Below the pieces are notes generated by a model. It made no database searches. It worked only from the letters and a program-made list of their open reading frames with translations, and had not been told where the DNA came from. This document shows positions 1 through 7,759 of a DNA stretch of 64,000 nucleotides, one piece after another. A program made the translations under genes and the position numbers. Within the stretch, counting starts at the first letter, position 1. Every line of letters begins with the position of its first letter. The stretch comes from Flavobacteriales bacterium (GTDB lineage Bacteria > Bacteroidota > Bacteroidia > Flavobacteriales_E > Vicingaceae). The stretch covers positions 62,001-126,000 of the forward strand of contig PALM01000020.1 in NCBI GenBank assembly GCA_002706365.1. Direction: 5' to 3'.

Positions 1-135
1 GATTATGAGATCATGAGGGGAGATGAGCTACTGATCACAGCAAGTACCACATTGTTCTTTATGGAGAAAGGAAGCAATAGATTGACTAGAATGCCACAGA
101 AGATGCACGATCAATTAAAACCTTTCTTCAGTTGA
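1..135 (+). CDS. Acyl-CoA thioesterase, YbgC/FadM-like (3' end only)
   Basis: The frame is open from the left edge and stops at TGA 133-135, leaving the last 44 residues. The piece STTLFFMEKGSNRLTRMP followed by a short helix resembles the last strand and tail of hotdog-fold 4-hydroxybenzoyl-CoA thioesterases (YbgC/FadM type), where a 'R-x-P' turn precedes the C-terminal helix. These enzymes hydrolyse acyl-CoA in the cytoplasm. The catalytic Asp region lies outside the window, so activity cannot be judged. Its last 25 bases overlap the end of the convergent glycosyltransferase gene. Confidence 0.6.
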   Translation, partial: DYEIMRGDELLITASTTLFFMEKGSNRLTRMPQKMHDQLKPFFS

Positions 136-1115
136 TCAAAGCGTTTTCTTCCTTTCAGGAAATGATCATAGACAATTGATCCTTGATAGATCCCATATAG
201 ATTGGCATGTTCTACTTTGCTTTTCTTCACCTTGAATCCATAGAAAGAAAAGTGAGCCTTAAGGATTGCAAAGGCATGGGTTAATCCATTATCGAGCATC
301 AGTTTCAAGAATGCGAGTCCGTCTAACAACAAACGATAAAGGATCTTAAGGCTGGAAAAACCAGAGTGATCATTCTTCTTTAAAGTGATCAGACTGTTTC
401 TGAAGTTTAGGAATGTTTTTCTGGGGTTGGTGTTATTAATAGTACCACCTCCTAAATGATATACCTCACTCTTGCCGCAGTAGTATACTTTATTACCTAG
501 ATTCTTTGCTCTCCAACAGAGGTCGATCTCTTCCATATGGGCAAAGTATCTTTCATCAAAGCCTTCCAACTGCCAGAATAGCTCAGAGCGAATGAACATG
601 CATGCTCCTGTTGCCCAAAACACCTCAGTGGTGTCGTTGTACTGACCCTTATCTTCTTCTAAGTCTTGGAAAATCCTGCCGCGACAGAAAGGATAGCCAA
701 GATAATCGATAAATCCACCAGCAGCTCCGGCATATTCGAATCTATTCTTTTCTCTATAAGAGAGGATCTTCGGTTGAGCAATAGAGATGCTAGGATCCGA
801 TTCCATAAGATCAATGATAGGACCGATCCAATTGGGACTTACCTCCACATCCGAATTCAGAAGGATGTAATAGTCTTCTTTGATGGATCTGAGGCCTTCA
901 TTATATCCACCTGCAAATCCGGTATTGGAGGAATTCTGAATGATCTTCACTGATGGGAATTCATTCTTCAGCACTTCTATAGAGTCGTCTGTGGAATCAT
1001 TGTCGATCACATAGACCACGGCCTCTTTAGAGTGTTCAATTACAGAAGGTAAATAGGTTCTTAAATGCTCTCTGCCATTCCAATTCAGAATAGCCACCGC
1101 TACAGTTCTCTCCAT
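111..1115 (-). CDS. Family 2 glycosyltransferase
   Basis: This 334-residue cytoplasmic or membrane-associated GT-A enzyme has the GT2 start VAVAILNWNGREHL, the nucleotide-binding VIDNDSTDDS and NTGFAGGYNEG motifs, and the metal-binding LLNSDVEV. A later W-x-TGACMFIR and FFAHMEEIDLCWR-like stretch is typical of rhamnosyl/WcaA-type GT2 proteins that add sugars to lipid-linked or surface glycans. ATG at 1113-1115 is preferred over the TTG just upstream. It lies 57 bases downstream of the GWxTD gene on the same strand and may be co-transcribed. The donor and acceptor sugars cannot be read from sequence. Confidence 0.9.
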   Translation of the reverse strand: MERTVAVAILNWNGREHLRTYLPSVIEHSKEAVVYVIDNDSTDDSIEVLKNEFPSVKIIQNSSNTGFAGGYNEGLRSIKEDYYILLNSDVEVSPNWIGPIIDLMESDPSISIAQPKILSYREKNRFEYAGAAGGFIDYLGYPFCRGRIFQDLEEDKGQYNDTTEVFWATGACMFIRSELFWQLEGFDERYFAHMEEIDLCWRAKNLGNKVYYCGKSEVYHLGGGTINNTNPRKTFLNFRNSLITLKKNDHSGFSSLKILYRLLLDGLAFLKLMLDNGLTHAFAILKAHFSFYGFKVKKSKVEHANLYGIYQGSIVYDHFLKGRKRFDQLKKGFN

Positions 1116-1172
1116 CAATTTTGCTTATCGTGAAAGGCAAACGGCAAAACTAAGGATTCAATTGCATTGAAA

Positions 1173-2633
1173 TTAACGCGGATTATCCCAGAGGTCTCTT
1201 GCTTCTTCCTGAATAATTGCTCCTTCAGGCGTTTCTGCTGCATTATTGAGGTTAGGATTACCTCTACTAATGAGTTTGAATTCCCAGTTTGGATTCTTGA
1301 TCTCACCTGGAACATTGGAGTGGAGGACTTCATAACCGAGCATTTCCATTGAAGGACTATAGAAAACGAATTTTCTATTAGTTTGTCCGTTCAGATTATA
1401 GTATTGCCATACACTATAAGGATAGGTATCGCGCTGATAGGGTACATTTTGCATTGAACTAGGCGGACCGTATTGCAGGTAAACCCTTCCTCTTTCTGTC
1501 TGATAGCCTTGAATGTTGCCATAACCGAATAGCTCATTCACTTTTTCTACTTCTTGTTTGTACTCAAACCAAGCTTCATCTGGTTTATTGATATCTCTTT
1601 CCTTCCAGAAGTTCAAGAAGTATTGCTGCATGAGCTTAATGTCGCCGTAGTTTACTTGATTCTTGGCGTACTGCAATTCAGAAGCGGATGAGATAGGAGC
1701 GAGGCATTTAATGTAATCGGTTAGCTGCGCTTGATTGTTCAATGAATCCACAAAGGTATTCTCAGTGCGCACAGCAGAATAATCTTTTAGATTAGGATTG
1801 GAGCGATGAAAACGAATGGATTGGGAGGCAATTTCTTCATTCTCGCGATTCTTTAGAGTGATCAGCAGATCGTATTTTCCCGTTGGCAGATCCTTTAGAT
1901 TGAATGATTGGATCACAGGGATAACCGGCGCAGCGGTCATACGTTTATATGTTTTAAGACTGGCGATCACCTGATTATCTTCCGTACTCACCACGCTGCA
2001 TTCCATGAGGAATAGACTTCCTTTTCCCAAGCTTTTGGCTGAGTTGTAGACTTCAATGTAATAGAACATCGATTCATCATTCATTCCATAGAAATGAGTG
2101 AAACTAGGTACGATGTCGTAGCCGTTCTTTTCAAATAACGAGCTACCTTCAGCCGCAATCACATTATTCGCAAGAAGTATCTCAGAAACAGATAGTGAGC
2201 CTTTTTTAAAGCTGTTCATTCTGAGCTTCTCGCTACTTTCAACTGTTTGTCCGCTCACCAAATCCCTAGCAATTAAGGTATAGGTATATTCAGCTTCAGG
2301 ATCATTAGGGAAGAACACTCGCTTTAGATCCACCAAATCCAATCTGGCATCTTCCGGACCGTATTTTGGGGAATTGAGTTGGAATTTTTCGAAGGAAACC
2401 ACTTCTTCACCTTTCTCTATAAGGTAGGTGATCTCAACCTGTGCTTGTTTTAGTGAATCTTCTGTGAATTGATAGTAGAGCGATTTACCATTAATAGAAA
2501 GGTAGAATTCCACATAAGGTTGATTCTTATCAGCAAGATAAAAAGTAGTGTAATCTAAAATTAGATTAATATTCGCCTTTAAGCCTGATATACAGACTGT
2601 AAGCACAAATAGCAGCGAGAGAAGTCGTTTCAT
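1173..2633 (-). CDS. GWxTD domain-containing secreted protein
   Basis: The protein is 486 residues when started at the ATG of MKRLLSLLFVLTVCISGLKA, a clear signal peptide; an upstream in-frame ATG at 2660 would place nine residues ahead of it and is rejected. The N-terminal two thirds are beta-rich without recognisable motifs. The C-terminal part (about residues 340-480) has the GWxTD-family pattern: FWKERD-x-NKPDEAW, then ERGRVYLQYGPPS and a WxYYNLNGQTNRKFVF block. GWxTD proteins are common in Bacteroidota and related phyla; their function is unknown. The gene reads away from the divergent tRNA-Ser gene. Confidence 0.85.
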   Translation of the reverse strand: MKRLLSLLFVLTVCISGLKANINLILDYTTFYLADKNQPYVEFYLSINGKSLYYQFTEDSLKQAQVEITYLIEKGEEVVSFEKFQLNSPKYGPEDARLDLVDLKRVFFPNDPEAEYTYTLIARDLVSGQTVESSEKLRMNSFKKGSLSVSEILLANNVIAAEGSSLFEKNGYDIVPSFTHFYGMNDESMFYYIEVYNSAKSLGKGSLFLMECSVVSTEDNQVIASLKTYKRMTAAPVIPVIQSFNLKDLPTGKYDLLITLKNRENEEIASQSIRFHRSNPNLKDYSAVRTENTFVDSLNNQAQLTDYIKCLAPISSASELQYAKNQVNYGDIKLMQQYFLNFWKERDINKPDEAWFEYKQEVEKVNELFGYGNIQGYQTERGRVYLQYGPPSSMQNVPYQRDTYPYSVWQYYNLNGQTNRKFVFYSPSMEMLGYEVLHSNVPGEIKNPNWEFKLISRGNPNLNNAAETPEGAIIQEEARDLWDNPR

Positions 2634-2712
2634 ATCCTCTAAATTACACAGGGAAGACACGAAAAATTAATATTTCGCTTCAAAAAATGTCGATTCTTTT
2701 TAAGGTCTTTAT

Positions 2713-2720
2713 TACTTTTG
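2713..2720 (+). promoter_or_regulatory. -7 box of the tRNA-Ser promoter
   Basis: TACTTTTG matches the Bacteroidota -7 consensus TAnnTTTG exactly and ends four bases before the mature tRNA 5' end, so transcription would begin almost at the tRNA. No clear TTTG -33 element is seen. Confidence 0.6.
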
Positions 2721-2724
2721 CCGC

Positions 2725-2809
2725 GGAGAAATGGCAGAGCGGTTGAATGCACCGGTCTTGAAAACCGGCATACCGAGAGGTATCGGGGGTTCGAATCCCT
2801 CTTTCTCCG
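2725..2809 (+). tRNA. tRNA-Ser (anticodon UGA)
   Basis: An 85-base cloverleaf: the acceptor stem GGAGAAA pairs with TTTCTCC (2802-2808) and G2809 is the discriminator, as expected for serine. The anticodon arm is CCGGTCTTGAAAACCGG with loop CTTGAAA and anticodon TGA. A long variable arm (about ATACCGAGAGGTAT) identifies class II tRNA-Ser. The T arm is GGGGGTTCGAATCCCTC-like. The 3' CCA is not encoded (GCA follows). A -7 box lies upstream and a strong terminator downstream, so it is a single-gene unit. Confidence 0.97.
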
Positions 2810-2814
2810 CAAAG

Positions 2815-2846
2815 AAATCCCAGCTAGCGATAGCTGGGATTTTTTA
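2815..2846 (+). terminator. Rho-independent terminator of tRNA-Ser
   Basis: A 12-bp perfect stem (2815-2826 with 2831-2842) capped by a GCGA tetraloop is followed by a T run. It begins five bases after the tRNA discriminator. Confidence 0.9.
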
Positions 2847-3453
2847 TTTCTAGCGATTGAAGCTTGCTTCAAAGAGCGTAGAAATGAAAAAGACCAAAGC
2901 TGCGTAGCAGCTTGCTGGGATTTATTTGCAAGGTTCCCTTCTGGGATGGCCCGAGCAAAGCGAGGGCAATCCTTTTAAAATCGGAAATCGGAAATCAGAA
3001 ATCAGAAATTTTGAAGCGCTCTGTTGCTTTTTGTTGATTGGTTCCCTCTTCGGGATGGCCCGAGCAAAGCGAGGGCAATCCTTTTAAAATCGGAAATCGG
3101 AAATCAGAAATCGGAAATCAGAAATCGGAAATTTTGTGGCGCTCTGTTGCTTTTTGTTGATTGGTTCCCTCTTCTGGGATGGCCCGAGCAAAGCGAGGGC
3201 AATCCTTTTAAAATCGGAAATCGGAAATCGGAAATCAGAAATCGGAAATCAGAAATTTTGAAGCGCTCTGTTGCTTTTTGTTGATTGGTTCCCTTAATAG
3301 CCGAAGACCGATAGCCGATTGCCGAGAATGATAGAATCGAGTGAAGGGAGAAAGTATCAATTGTTGAATCACTATTAATACAACCTTAAATATCTTAAAC
3401 CCGTCTAAGACTTGTAAAGGCATAATGACCTATCTTTTTGCTAAATTTAACCT
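2847..3453. other. Gene-free spacer
   Basis: About 600 bases between the tRNA terminator and the T9SS gene. It holds the triplicated cassette and, after 3300, AT-rich sequence with no credible gene. TATCTTTTTG and TAAATTTA near 3426-3446 are weak -7-like matches upstream of the next gene. Confidence 0.7.
2932..3297. repeat. Three-copy cassette repeat with internal heptamer arrays
   Basis: Near-identical units start with GGTTCCCTCTTCGGGATGG at 2932, 3040 and 3163, and a fourth, truncated start lies at 3287. Unit lengths are 108, 123 and 124 bases. Each unit holds an imperfect inverted repeat (GCCCGAGCAAAGCGAGGGC), then tandem copies of AATCRGA (4, 6 and 6 copies), then a conserved AATTTTGAAGCGCTCTGTTG-like tail. 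Length differences between units come mainly from heptamer number. Frames open through it are a by-product of the periodicity. Confidence 0.9.
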
Positions 3454-4101
3454 ATGAAGCCAGCACTTAAGCTATTAATTGCATTCTTGCTCCTCTTATC
3501 TTCTTCAAGCTTAAATGCGCAGTATTATGCTGAAAATCATTCTTATCAAATCAATGGTAACAACCTTCACCTCTATTTAGAATCTCAGTTTCCATTCGGT
3601 ACTGGGATATGTGATTTTTTCGATACGTGCTCTGTAGAGCTTTTGAATGATACCATATTCGCCAATGTGATTTATGATATTAGTGGGATCCATTTTGACC
3701 AATATTGCACAGATTACGATACTATTGAATTTAGCATAAGTGATGGCTTTTACACACTTGTGATCAATAATATCACCATAGATTATGATAGTGCTTATAA
3801 TTTGGATACTGTTCTTCAAACTACAGTTACATTTCAAAATTTGGCAGTTTCTCTACAAAGTTTATCCATCAATGATCAGCTATCAATCTATCCAAACCCA
3901 GCAAAAGAGTTCTTCGATATTCGTGCGACAAATGAAGTTCGTATTAAATACATCGAACTTTTCGATATTAGAGGCAATAGCGTAAAAACATTTGATCGAA
4001 AAACTAGAAGGATCGATATACATGATATCGGTTCAGGTACCTACATTTTAAAGATTTCTATTGATGATCGCTTTATCACTAAAATGATAGTGGTAGAATA
4101 A
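3454..4101 (+). CDS. Small secreted protein with T9SS type-A sorting domain
   Basis: This 215-residue protein starts with a classical signal peptide (MKPALKLLIAFLLLLSSSSLNAQ). A central region of about 110 residues is rich in Asp, Tyr and Cys (IC-DFFDTCSVE, DQYCTDYDTI) and matches no family I recognise. The C-terminal 75 residues form a T9SS sorting domain: LSIYPNPAKEFF, IELFDIRGNSV, and IGSGTYILKIS before a basic end. It is therefore probably exported across the outer membrane by type IX secretion and anchored or released. The four cysteines could form disulfides. Confidence 0.85.
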   Translation: MKPALKLLIAFLLLLSSSSLNAQYYAENHSYQINGNNLHLYLESQFPFGTGICDFFDTCSVELLNDTIFANVIYDISGIHFDQYCTDYDTIEFSISDGFYTLVINNITIDYDSAYNLDTVLQTTVTFQNLAVSLQSLSINDQLSIYPNPAKEFFDIRATNEVRIKYIELFDIRGNSVKTFDRKTRRIDIHDIGSGTYILKISIDDRFITKMIVVE

Positions 4102-4256
4102 GGTAATGGGTTCGGATGTTTTGGAATCCTTTTAATTAGTATCAAGCAATGCAATCCTGCCTGGAATCAGGCAATCGAGCGATAAGATCAATTTTGATAT
4201 TGTCTTCATTCCAATTACAGCTTTTCCTATCTTTATACAATAAGCCCTATTACCCA

Positions 4257-4646
4257 ATGAAACTCTTACTATCAATCCTTCTCTTCTCATCAGCATCTTT
4301 TCTATTCGCGCAAGAAGAAGCAGTAAAGTCCTCTGAACTAATTCTCGGTGAGTGGCAGCTCGACAGTATTTCTGCTAATGAGAAAACATTTAAGCCGAAA
4401 GAAGCAGTCTATCTGATACGCATTAACCGCTCTTCGATCAAATACAATACTTCTAGAAACGAATGCACTGTAAAAGTGGATATCGCAGAAGATTCCATTT
4501 CATACCGAGGAGCTCCTAATTGCACTCGCGTTGCAGAGAATTCCTTTGGTCAAATGCTAAGGTATTTTGGAGCCTATGAGATTGTTGATTCTTCTGATCT
4601 GATCATTAGGAATGAGTATGGAGTTTCATATCTGAGAAGGAAATGA
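4257..4646 (+). CDS. Secreted lipocalin-like hypothetical protein
   Basis: The chosen ATG gives 129 residues beginning MKLLLSILLFSSASFLFAQ, a signal peptide; an upstream in-frame ATG at 4149 would bury it. The mature part opens ELILGEWQLDSISANEKTF, the 'G-x-W-x-x-x-x-I' opening of lipocalin-like proteins of Bacteroidota, and is predominantly beta. Two cysteines (NECTVKV, PNCTRVA) may pair. No function is assigned. TATCTTTA about 25 bases upstream is one mismatch from the -7 consensus. A heptamer-repeat tract follows directly after the stop. Confidence 0.65.
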   Translation: MKLLLSILLFSSASFLFAQEEAVKSSELILGEWQLDSISANEKTFKPKEAVYLIRINRSSIKYNTSRNECTVKVDIAEDSISYRGAPNCTRVAENSFGQMLRYFGAYEIVDSSDLIIRNEYGVSYLRRK

Positions 4647-4651
4647 GGAAG

Positions 4652-4712
4652 AAAATCTGAAATCAGTCCTTCGGCTGCGCTCAGGAACCAAGATCAGAAA
4701 TCAGAAATAAAA
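4652..4712. repeat. Heptamer (AATCRGA) composite repeat
   Basis: AATCTGAAATCAG, then a GTCCTTCGGCTGCGCTCAGGAACC-type core (4666-4689), then GATCAGAAATCAGAAATA. The same arrangement recurs at 5980-6035 with only a few changes in the core. Confidence 0.75.
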
Positions 4713-4739
4713 CAACTACTAGCCTTAAAGCCAATTCAA

Positions 4740-5417
4740 ATGAAAAATTACCTATCCCTAGCTATTCTCAGCCTTGCCATAATTTCCTGCACTACTCCTT
4801 CTAAAAAGAAAGATACTTCTGAAGTGAGAGTAAAGAAGGAAGAGAAGCATACTGAAGCGGATCAAAGTCGTTATGTTCCCATTAAAGGCCAGGATGCAAT
4901 CTTGCAAACTGCCTTGATGGCTGCGCCAAAAGAGAGCAGAGATAGCTGTAAAGTACTCGGCTACGATGAAAATGGAGATGTAATCTTACTTAGAAAAGGA
5001 AGTAATCAATTTATCGTCTTAGCTGACGATCCTAAAAAAGCAGGCTTCAGCGCTGCTTGTTACCACATTAGCCTAGAGCCATTCATGGCTAGAGGTCGCG
5101 CTCTTAAAGCCGAAGGAAAAGGCAGAGAAGAGATATTTAATATCAGAGGAGAAGAGATTAAATCCGGTAAACTGAAGATGGGTAATCCCGGATCTACCTT
5201 GCACATCTATTATGGATCTGATGAAGAATTCGATCCTGAGACAGGCGAGGTGAAAGGTGCGAAGTATAGATATGTGGTCTACCTTCCTTATGCAACTTCC
5301 GAGACCACCGGTTTGCCTATTCAGCCTGTATTCCCCAACCACCCTTGGATAATGGATCCGGGGACACATAGGGCGCATATTATGATTACGCCGAAGGCGA
5401 ATGAGATTAAGGATTAA
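4740..5417 (+). CDS. Hypothetical lipoprotein
   Basis: 225 residues with a lipobox at LAIISC (Cys 17) after a hydrophobic leader, then a Lys/Glu-rich linker of about 30 residues. The globular part contains ILQTALMAAPKESRDSCKVLG, FIVLADDPKKAGFSAACYH, and ends HPWIMDPGTHRAHIMITP, a strikingly conserved-looking block with several His residues. I do not recognise the family by name. It is probably an envelope lipoprotein. The stop is followed within about 12 bases by a CTAG-type heptamer repeat. Confidence 0.75.
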   Translation: MKNYLSLAILSLAIISCTTPSKKKDTSEVRVKKEEKHTEADQSRYVPIKGQDAILQTALMAAPKESRDSCKVLGYDENGDVILLRKGSNQFIVLADDPKKAGFSAACYHISLEPFMARGRALKAEGKGREEIFNIRGEEIKSGKLKMGNPGSTLHIYYGSDEEFDPETGEVKGAKYRYVVYLPYATSETTGLPIQPVFPNHPWIMDPGTHRAHIMITPKANEIKD

Positions 5418-5428
5418 GGAAGTGCTTA

Positions 5429-5493
5429 AGAGCCTAGAGCCTAGAGCCTAGAACCTAGAGTCTAGATAAATATGAAATATGAAAAGTGAAATT
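5429..5493. repeat. Heptamer arrays RRYCTAG and AAATATG
   Basis: Five copies of AGCCTAG / AACCTAG / AGTCTAG (5429-5465) run straight into AAATATG AAATATG AAAAGTG, a different 7-base unit. Confidence 0.8.
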
Positions 5494-5521
5494 GATTTAT
5501 ATCGGCCTGCCGGCCTCGGTC

Positions 5522-5537
5522 CCTGCCTGCAGGCAGG
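5522..5537. repeat. Perfect 16-bp palindrome
   Basis: CCTGCCTGCAGGCAGG reads the same on both strands and lies in a GC-rich patch bounded by CGGCCTCGG and TTCGGCCTC. Related CCTGCC/GGCAGG sequences occur near 9052 and 9215. Confidence 0.7.
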
Positions 5538-5622
5538 CAGGTTCGGCCTCGACCTATTGAATTCATTTGTTGAAGAGCTTTTAATTAGCTTTAATTGAGC
5601 TAATTAGACTAAAATATCAATA

Positions 5623-6045
5623 ATGAAACCAACCCCCGAACATAATGAAAAGATCGCCAAACTCACTTTTGCTGGAGTTTATCCGCATTATGTGACAAAG
5701 GTTGAAAAGAAAGGCCGGACAAAAGAGGAGCTGCATCAAGTGATCGAATGGCTTACCGGCTTTGATGAGAATAAACTGAATGAACTGATTGAGGAGAAAG
5801 CCACATTCAAAACATTCTTTGAAAAAGCTGATCTAAATCCCAATGCACATTTGATTACAGGTGTGATCTGTGGATATAGGATTGAAGAGATCGACAATGA
5901 ACTTACGCGACAAGCCAGATATCTCGATAAATTAGTGGATGAATTGGCTAAGGGGAGAAAGATGGAGAAAATCTTGAGAAAATCAGAAATCAGTCCTTCG
6001 GCAAGCTCAGGAACCAAGATCGGAAATCAGAAATTCACACTTTGA
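5623..6045 (+). CDS. DUF2200 family protein
   Basis: The first ~119 residues match the DUF2200 (COG4898) family: FAGVYPHYVTKVEKKGRTKE, EVIEWLTGFDE-like, FFEKADLNPNAHLITGVICG and a C-terminal helix ARYLDKLVDELAKG. The family is small, cytoplasmic and of unknown function, with a YdhG/DUF1801-like look. The last ~21 residues (KSEISPSASSGTKIGNQKFT) are encoded by the dispersed heptamer composite repeat at 5980-6035 and are very probably not part of the ancestral protein. A native stop seems to have been overrun. Confidence 0.85.
   Translation: MKPTPEHNEKIAKLTFAGVYPHYVTKVEKKGRTKEELHQVIEWLTGFDENKLNELIEEKATFKTFFEKADLNPNAHLITGVICGYRIEEIDNELTRQARYLDKLVDELAKGRKMEKILRKSEISPSASSGTKIGNQKFTL
5980..6035. 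repeat. Heptamer composite repeat forming a gene's 3' end
   Basis: AAATCAGAAATCAG, a CCTTCGGCAAGCTCAGGAACC core and GATCGGAAATCAGAAATTC. It is the same composite as at 4652-4712, here read in frame as the tail of the DUF2200 protein. Confidence 0.8.
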
Positions 6046-6067
6046 TTATTCTAACAAAGAACAAACT

Positions 6068-6778
6068 ATGAAACCTACCATACTCTCTTTTTTCCTGCTT
6101 TTAATTGCAGGCACAAGTTTAATCGCACAAACAACATTAAAAGTCGAGGAGTATGACCTTGGGGAGCGGGACCTTGTGTTTCACGCCTTTGGTATGAACA
6201 ATAAGTATGTTGCCGGTTCTATTGAAGAGTCTGGAGAATTCAAGCTCGATTTCTCCACTTTCAATATTGAGGAAATGCAAGATGCTGAAGTGTATTTGAT
6301 GGATTTGAAGTCGGCATTTAGCATCTATTGCGATAATGAAGATGAAGATCAAGATGAAGAAAAGGCGAATGAAGAAGGACTAGACGGAATGATCAGTGGT
6401 TTGGGCCATCTTTACATTTATAATGAAGAGCGTTGGATGGGCTTGCTGATTGGAGCTTCTAGTCAGGAGATTTTTGATCATATCAACGACGAAGGATACA
6501 ATGATGCAGTAAAAGGAAGCTATATCGAATGGTACTACGCATCTAAGGATATGAAGTATTCAGGCAGATGTGTGGAGAAGCAATTGATGTACGATAACTC
6601 CGAGGTGGAAGTGGTTACATCTTATGAACTTGATCTGAAAAAAGGCATTAACATCATTCTTGTAGAATTTTTAGAGGTGGTGGAAGTACAAGATGCTGCA
6701 AATATGGCTTCTGAAGTGAGGATTAGTTCATTTAAAGATTATCCTGGTCGGATCCTTTGGTATTTGAAGAAGTTTTAA
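6068..6778 (+). CDS. Secreted hypothetical protein
   Basis: 236 residues with signal peptide MKPTILSFFLLLIAGTSLIAQ. An acidic stretch (CDNEDEDQDEEKANEEG, about residues 92-110) interrupts an otherwise mixed alpha/beta sequence with many aromatic residues (YIEWYYASKDMKYSG, GRILWYLKKF). No family is recognised. The acidic loop could bind calcium, but nothing proves this. It begins 22 bases after the DUF2200 stop and could be co-transcribed with it. Confidence 0.7.
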   Translation: MKPTILSFFLLLIAGTSLIAQTTLKVEEYDLGERDLVFHAFGMNNKYVAGSIEESGEFKLDFSTFNIEEMQDAEVYLMDLKSAFSIYCDNEDEDQDEEKANEEGLDGMISGLGHLYIYNEERWMGLLIGASSQEIFDHINDEGYNDAVKGSYIEWYYASKDMKYSGRCVEKQLMYDNSEVEVVTSYELDLKKGINIILVEFLEVVEVQDAANMASEVRISSFKDYPGRILWYLKKF

Positions 6779-6898
6779 AATTAGAGCCTGGAGCATAAAA
6801 CCTAGACGCTTTATCTAGAATATCTCAAAAGCATGATAATCGTCATATTAGCTCAGCTAAAGCTGTCCTAACTTCACAGTATAATTTAAAATCAATAC

Positions 6899-7318
6899 AT
6901 GGGACAACTAATAGAAATCAATCAAGGAGAAATAAAAGTAAAATTTGATTCGCCAACGGCCGGAAAGCTAACTTTCAAAGAATTGGGAATAAATGACGAT
7001 CAATTAATTCTTGAAGGTGGATTCTTGCGACTAACATTTGATCTCGACGGAATAGGGGAGCATCAATATTTTGCAGTTCCTACTGTAGAGATCAGTTATA
7101 CCGAGAAGTGTGCAGAAACACATTGGCAGTGCGACTTCAACGGAGTAACTATTCTTGATAAGGTTGATCATCACGGACATTCAACTGTATTACTTCTCGA
7201 TAGAAAGAAGCTGGCTGAACTAGAGCATCATCATGAAAACACATTGGTGATCCACGCTGAATTTCCTGAGAAGGTTCAATTACTAGCCGCAGATTCATTC
7301 ATCAATCTATTCAAGTAG
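6899..7318 (+). CDS. Conserved hypothetical cytoplasmic protein
   Basis: 139 residues, no signal peptide or membrane segment. The sequence is beta-rich (LIEINQGEIKVKFDSPTAGK, FLRLTFDLDGIGEHQYFAVP) and His-rich in its second half (DKVDHHGHS, ELEHHHENT). Two Cys lie at CAETHWQCDF. The spacing C-x6-C with the nearby His clusters could form a metal site, but this is inference only. It sits 69 bases upstream of dgkA. Confidence 0.65.
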   Translation: MGQLIEINQGEIKVKFDSPTAGKLTFKELGINDDQLILEGGFLRLTFDLDGIGEHQYFAVPTVEISYTEKCAETHWQCDFNGVTILDKVDHHGHSTVLLLDRKKLAELEHHHENTLVIHAEFPEKVQLLAADSFINLFK

Positions 7319-7387
7319 AATAAAATAATTTTCTGCTTTGACAGTTCTGTACCTTAGCTTGAACTTCATGAGTTAAAGCCATATTGA

Positions 7388-7759
7388 ATGTCGAAGCAGA
7401 ATTTTTCAGTTAAACAACGCATAAAAAGTTTCAATTTCGCTTTTCAAGGGTTGAGAACCCTCTTAGCAGAAGAGCACAACTCAAGGATTCATCTCCTTGC
7501 CACAATGATCGTGCTCATTGCAGGCTTTTATTTTGATATCGGTCAGGCTGAATGGCTGGTACTTATCATCACCATAGCTATAGTTTTTATCTGCGAGATC
7601 TTGAATACAGCAATGGAGAACATCGCCGACTTCATTTCTCCAGATATTCATCCGTCAATAAAGAAGATAAAGGATCTTGCTGCTGCTGCAGTGTTGATTA
7701 GTGCGATTATGTCTGTAGTTGTTGGTTTGATCATCTTTCTTCCTAAACTTGGGTTTTGA
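7388..7759 (+). CDS. dgkA: Diacylglycerol kinase / undecaprenol kinase
   Basis: The 123-residue length is normal for the DgkA family. It has an amphipathic N-terminal helix (RIKSFNFAFQGLRTLLAEEHN), the catalytic helix containing CEILNTAMENIADFISP (the E-x-x-N-T-x-x-E signature with catalytic Glu and metal-binding Glu), and three transmembrane helices. In Gram-negative bacteria it phosphorylates diacylglycerol from envelope glycan synthesis; in many lineages the homologue acts on undecaprenol. The start is ATG 7388 directly after TATTGA. Confidence 0.95.
   Translation: MSKQNFSVKQRIKSFNFAFQGLRTLLAEEHNSRIHLLATMIVLIAGFYFDIGQAEWLVLIITIAIVFICEILNTAMENIADFISPDIHPSIKKIKDLAAAAVLISAIMSVVVGLIIFLPKLGF

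Noticed and set aside
2718-3284. Two open frames of 86 codons through the tRNA and cassette repeats
   Set aside because: They run through the tRNA and through repeat units; their similarity is only repeat periodicity.
2932-3297. Possible CRISPR array
   Set aside because: Units are >100 bp and repeated throughout, with no unique equal-length spacers and no cas genes.
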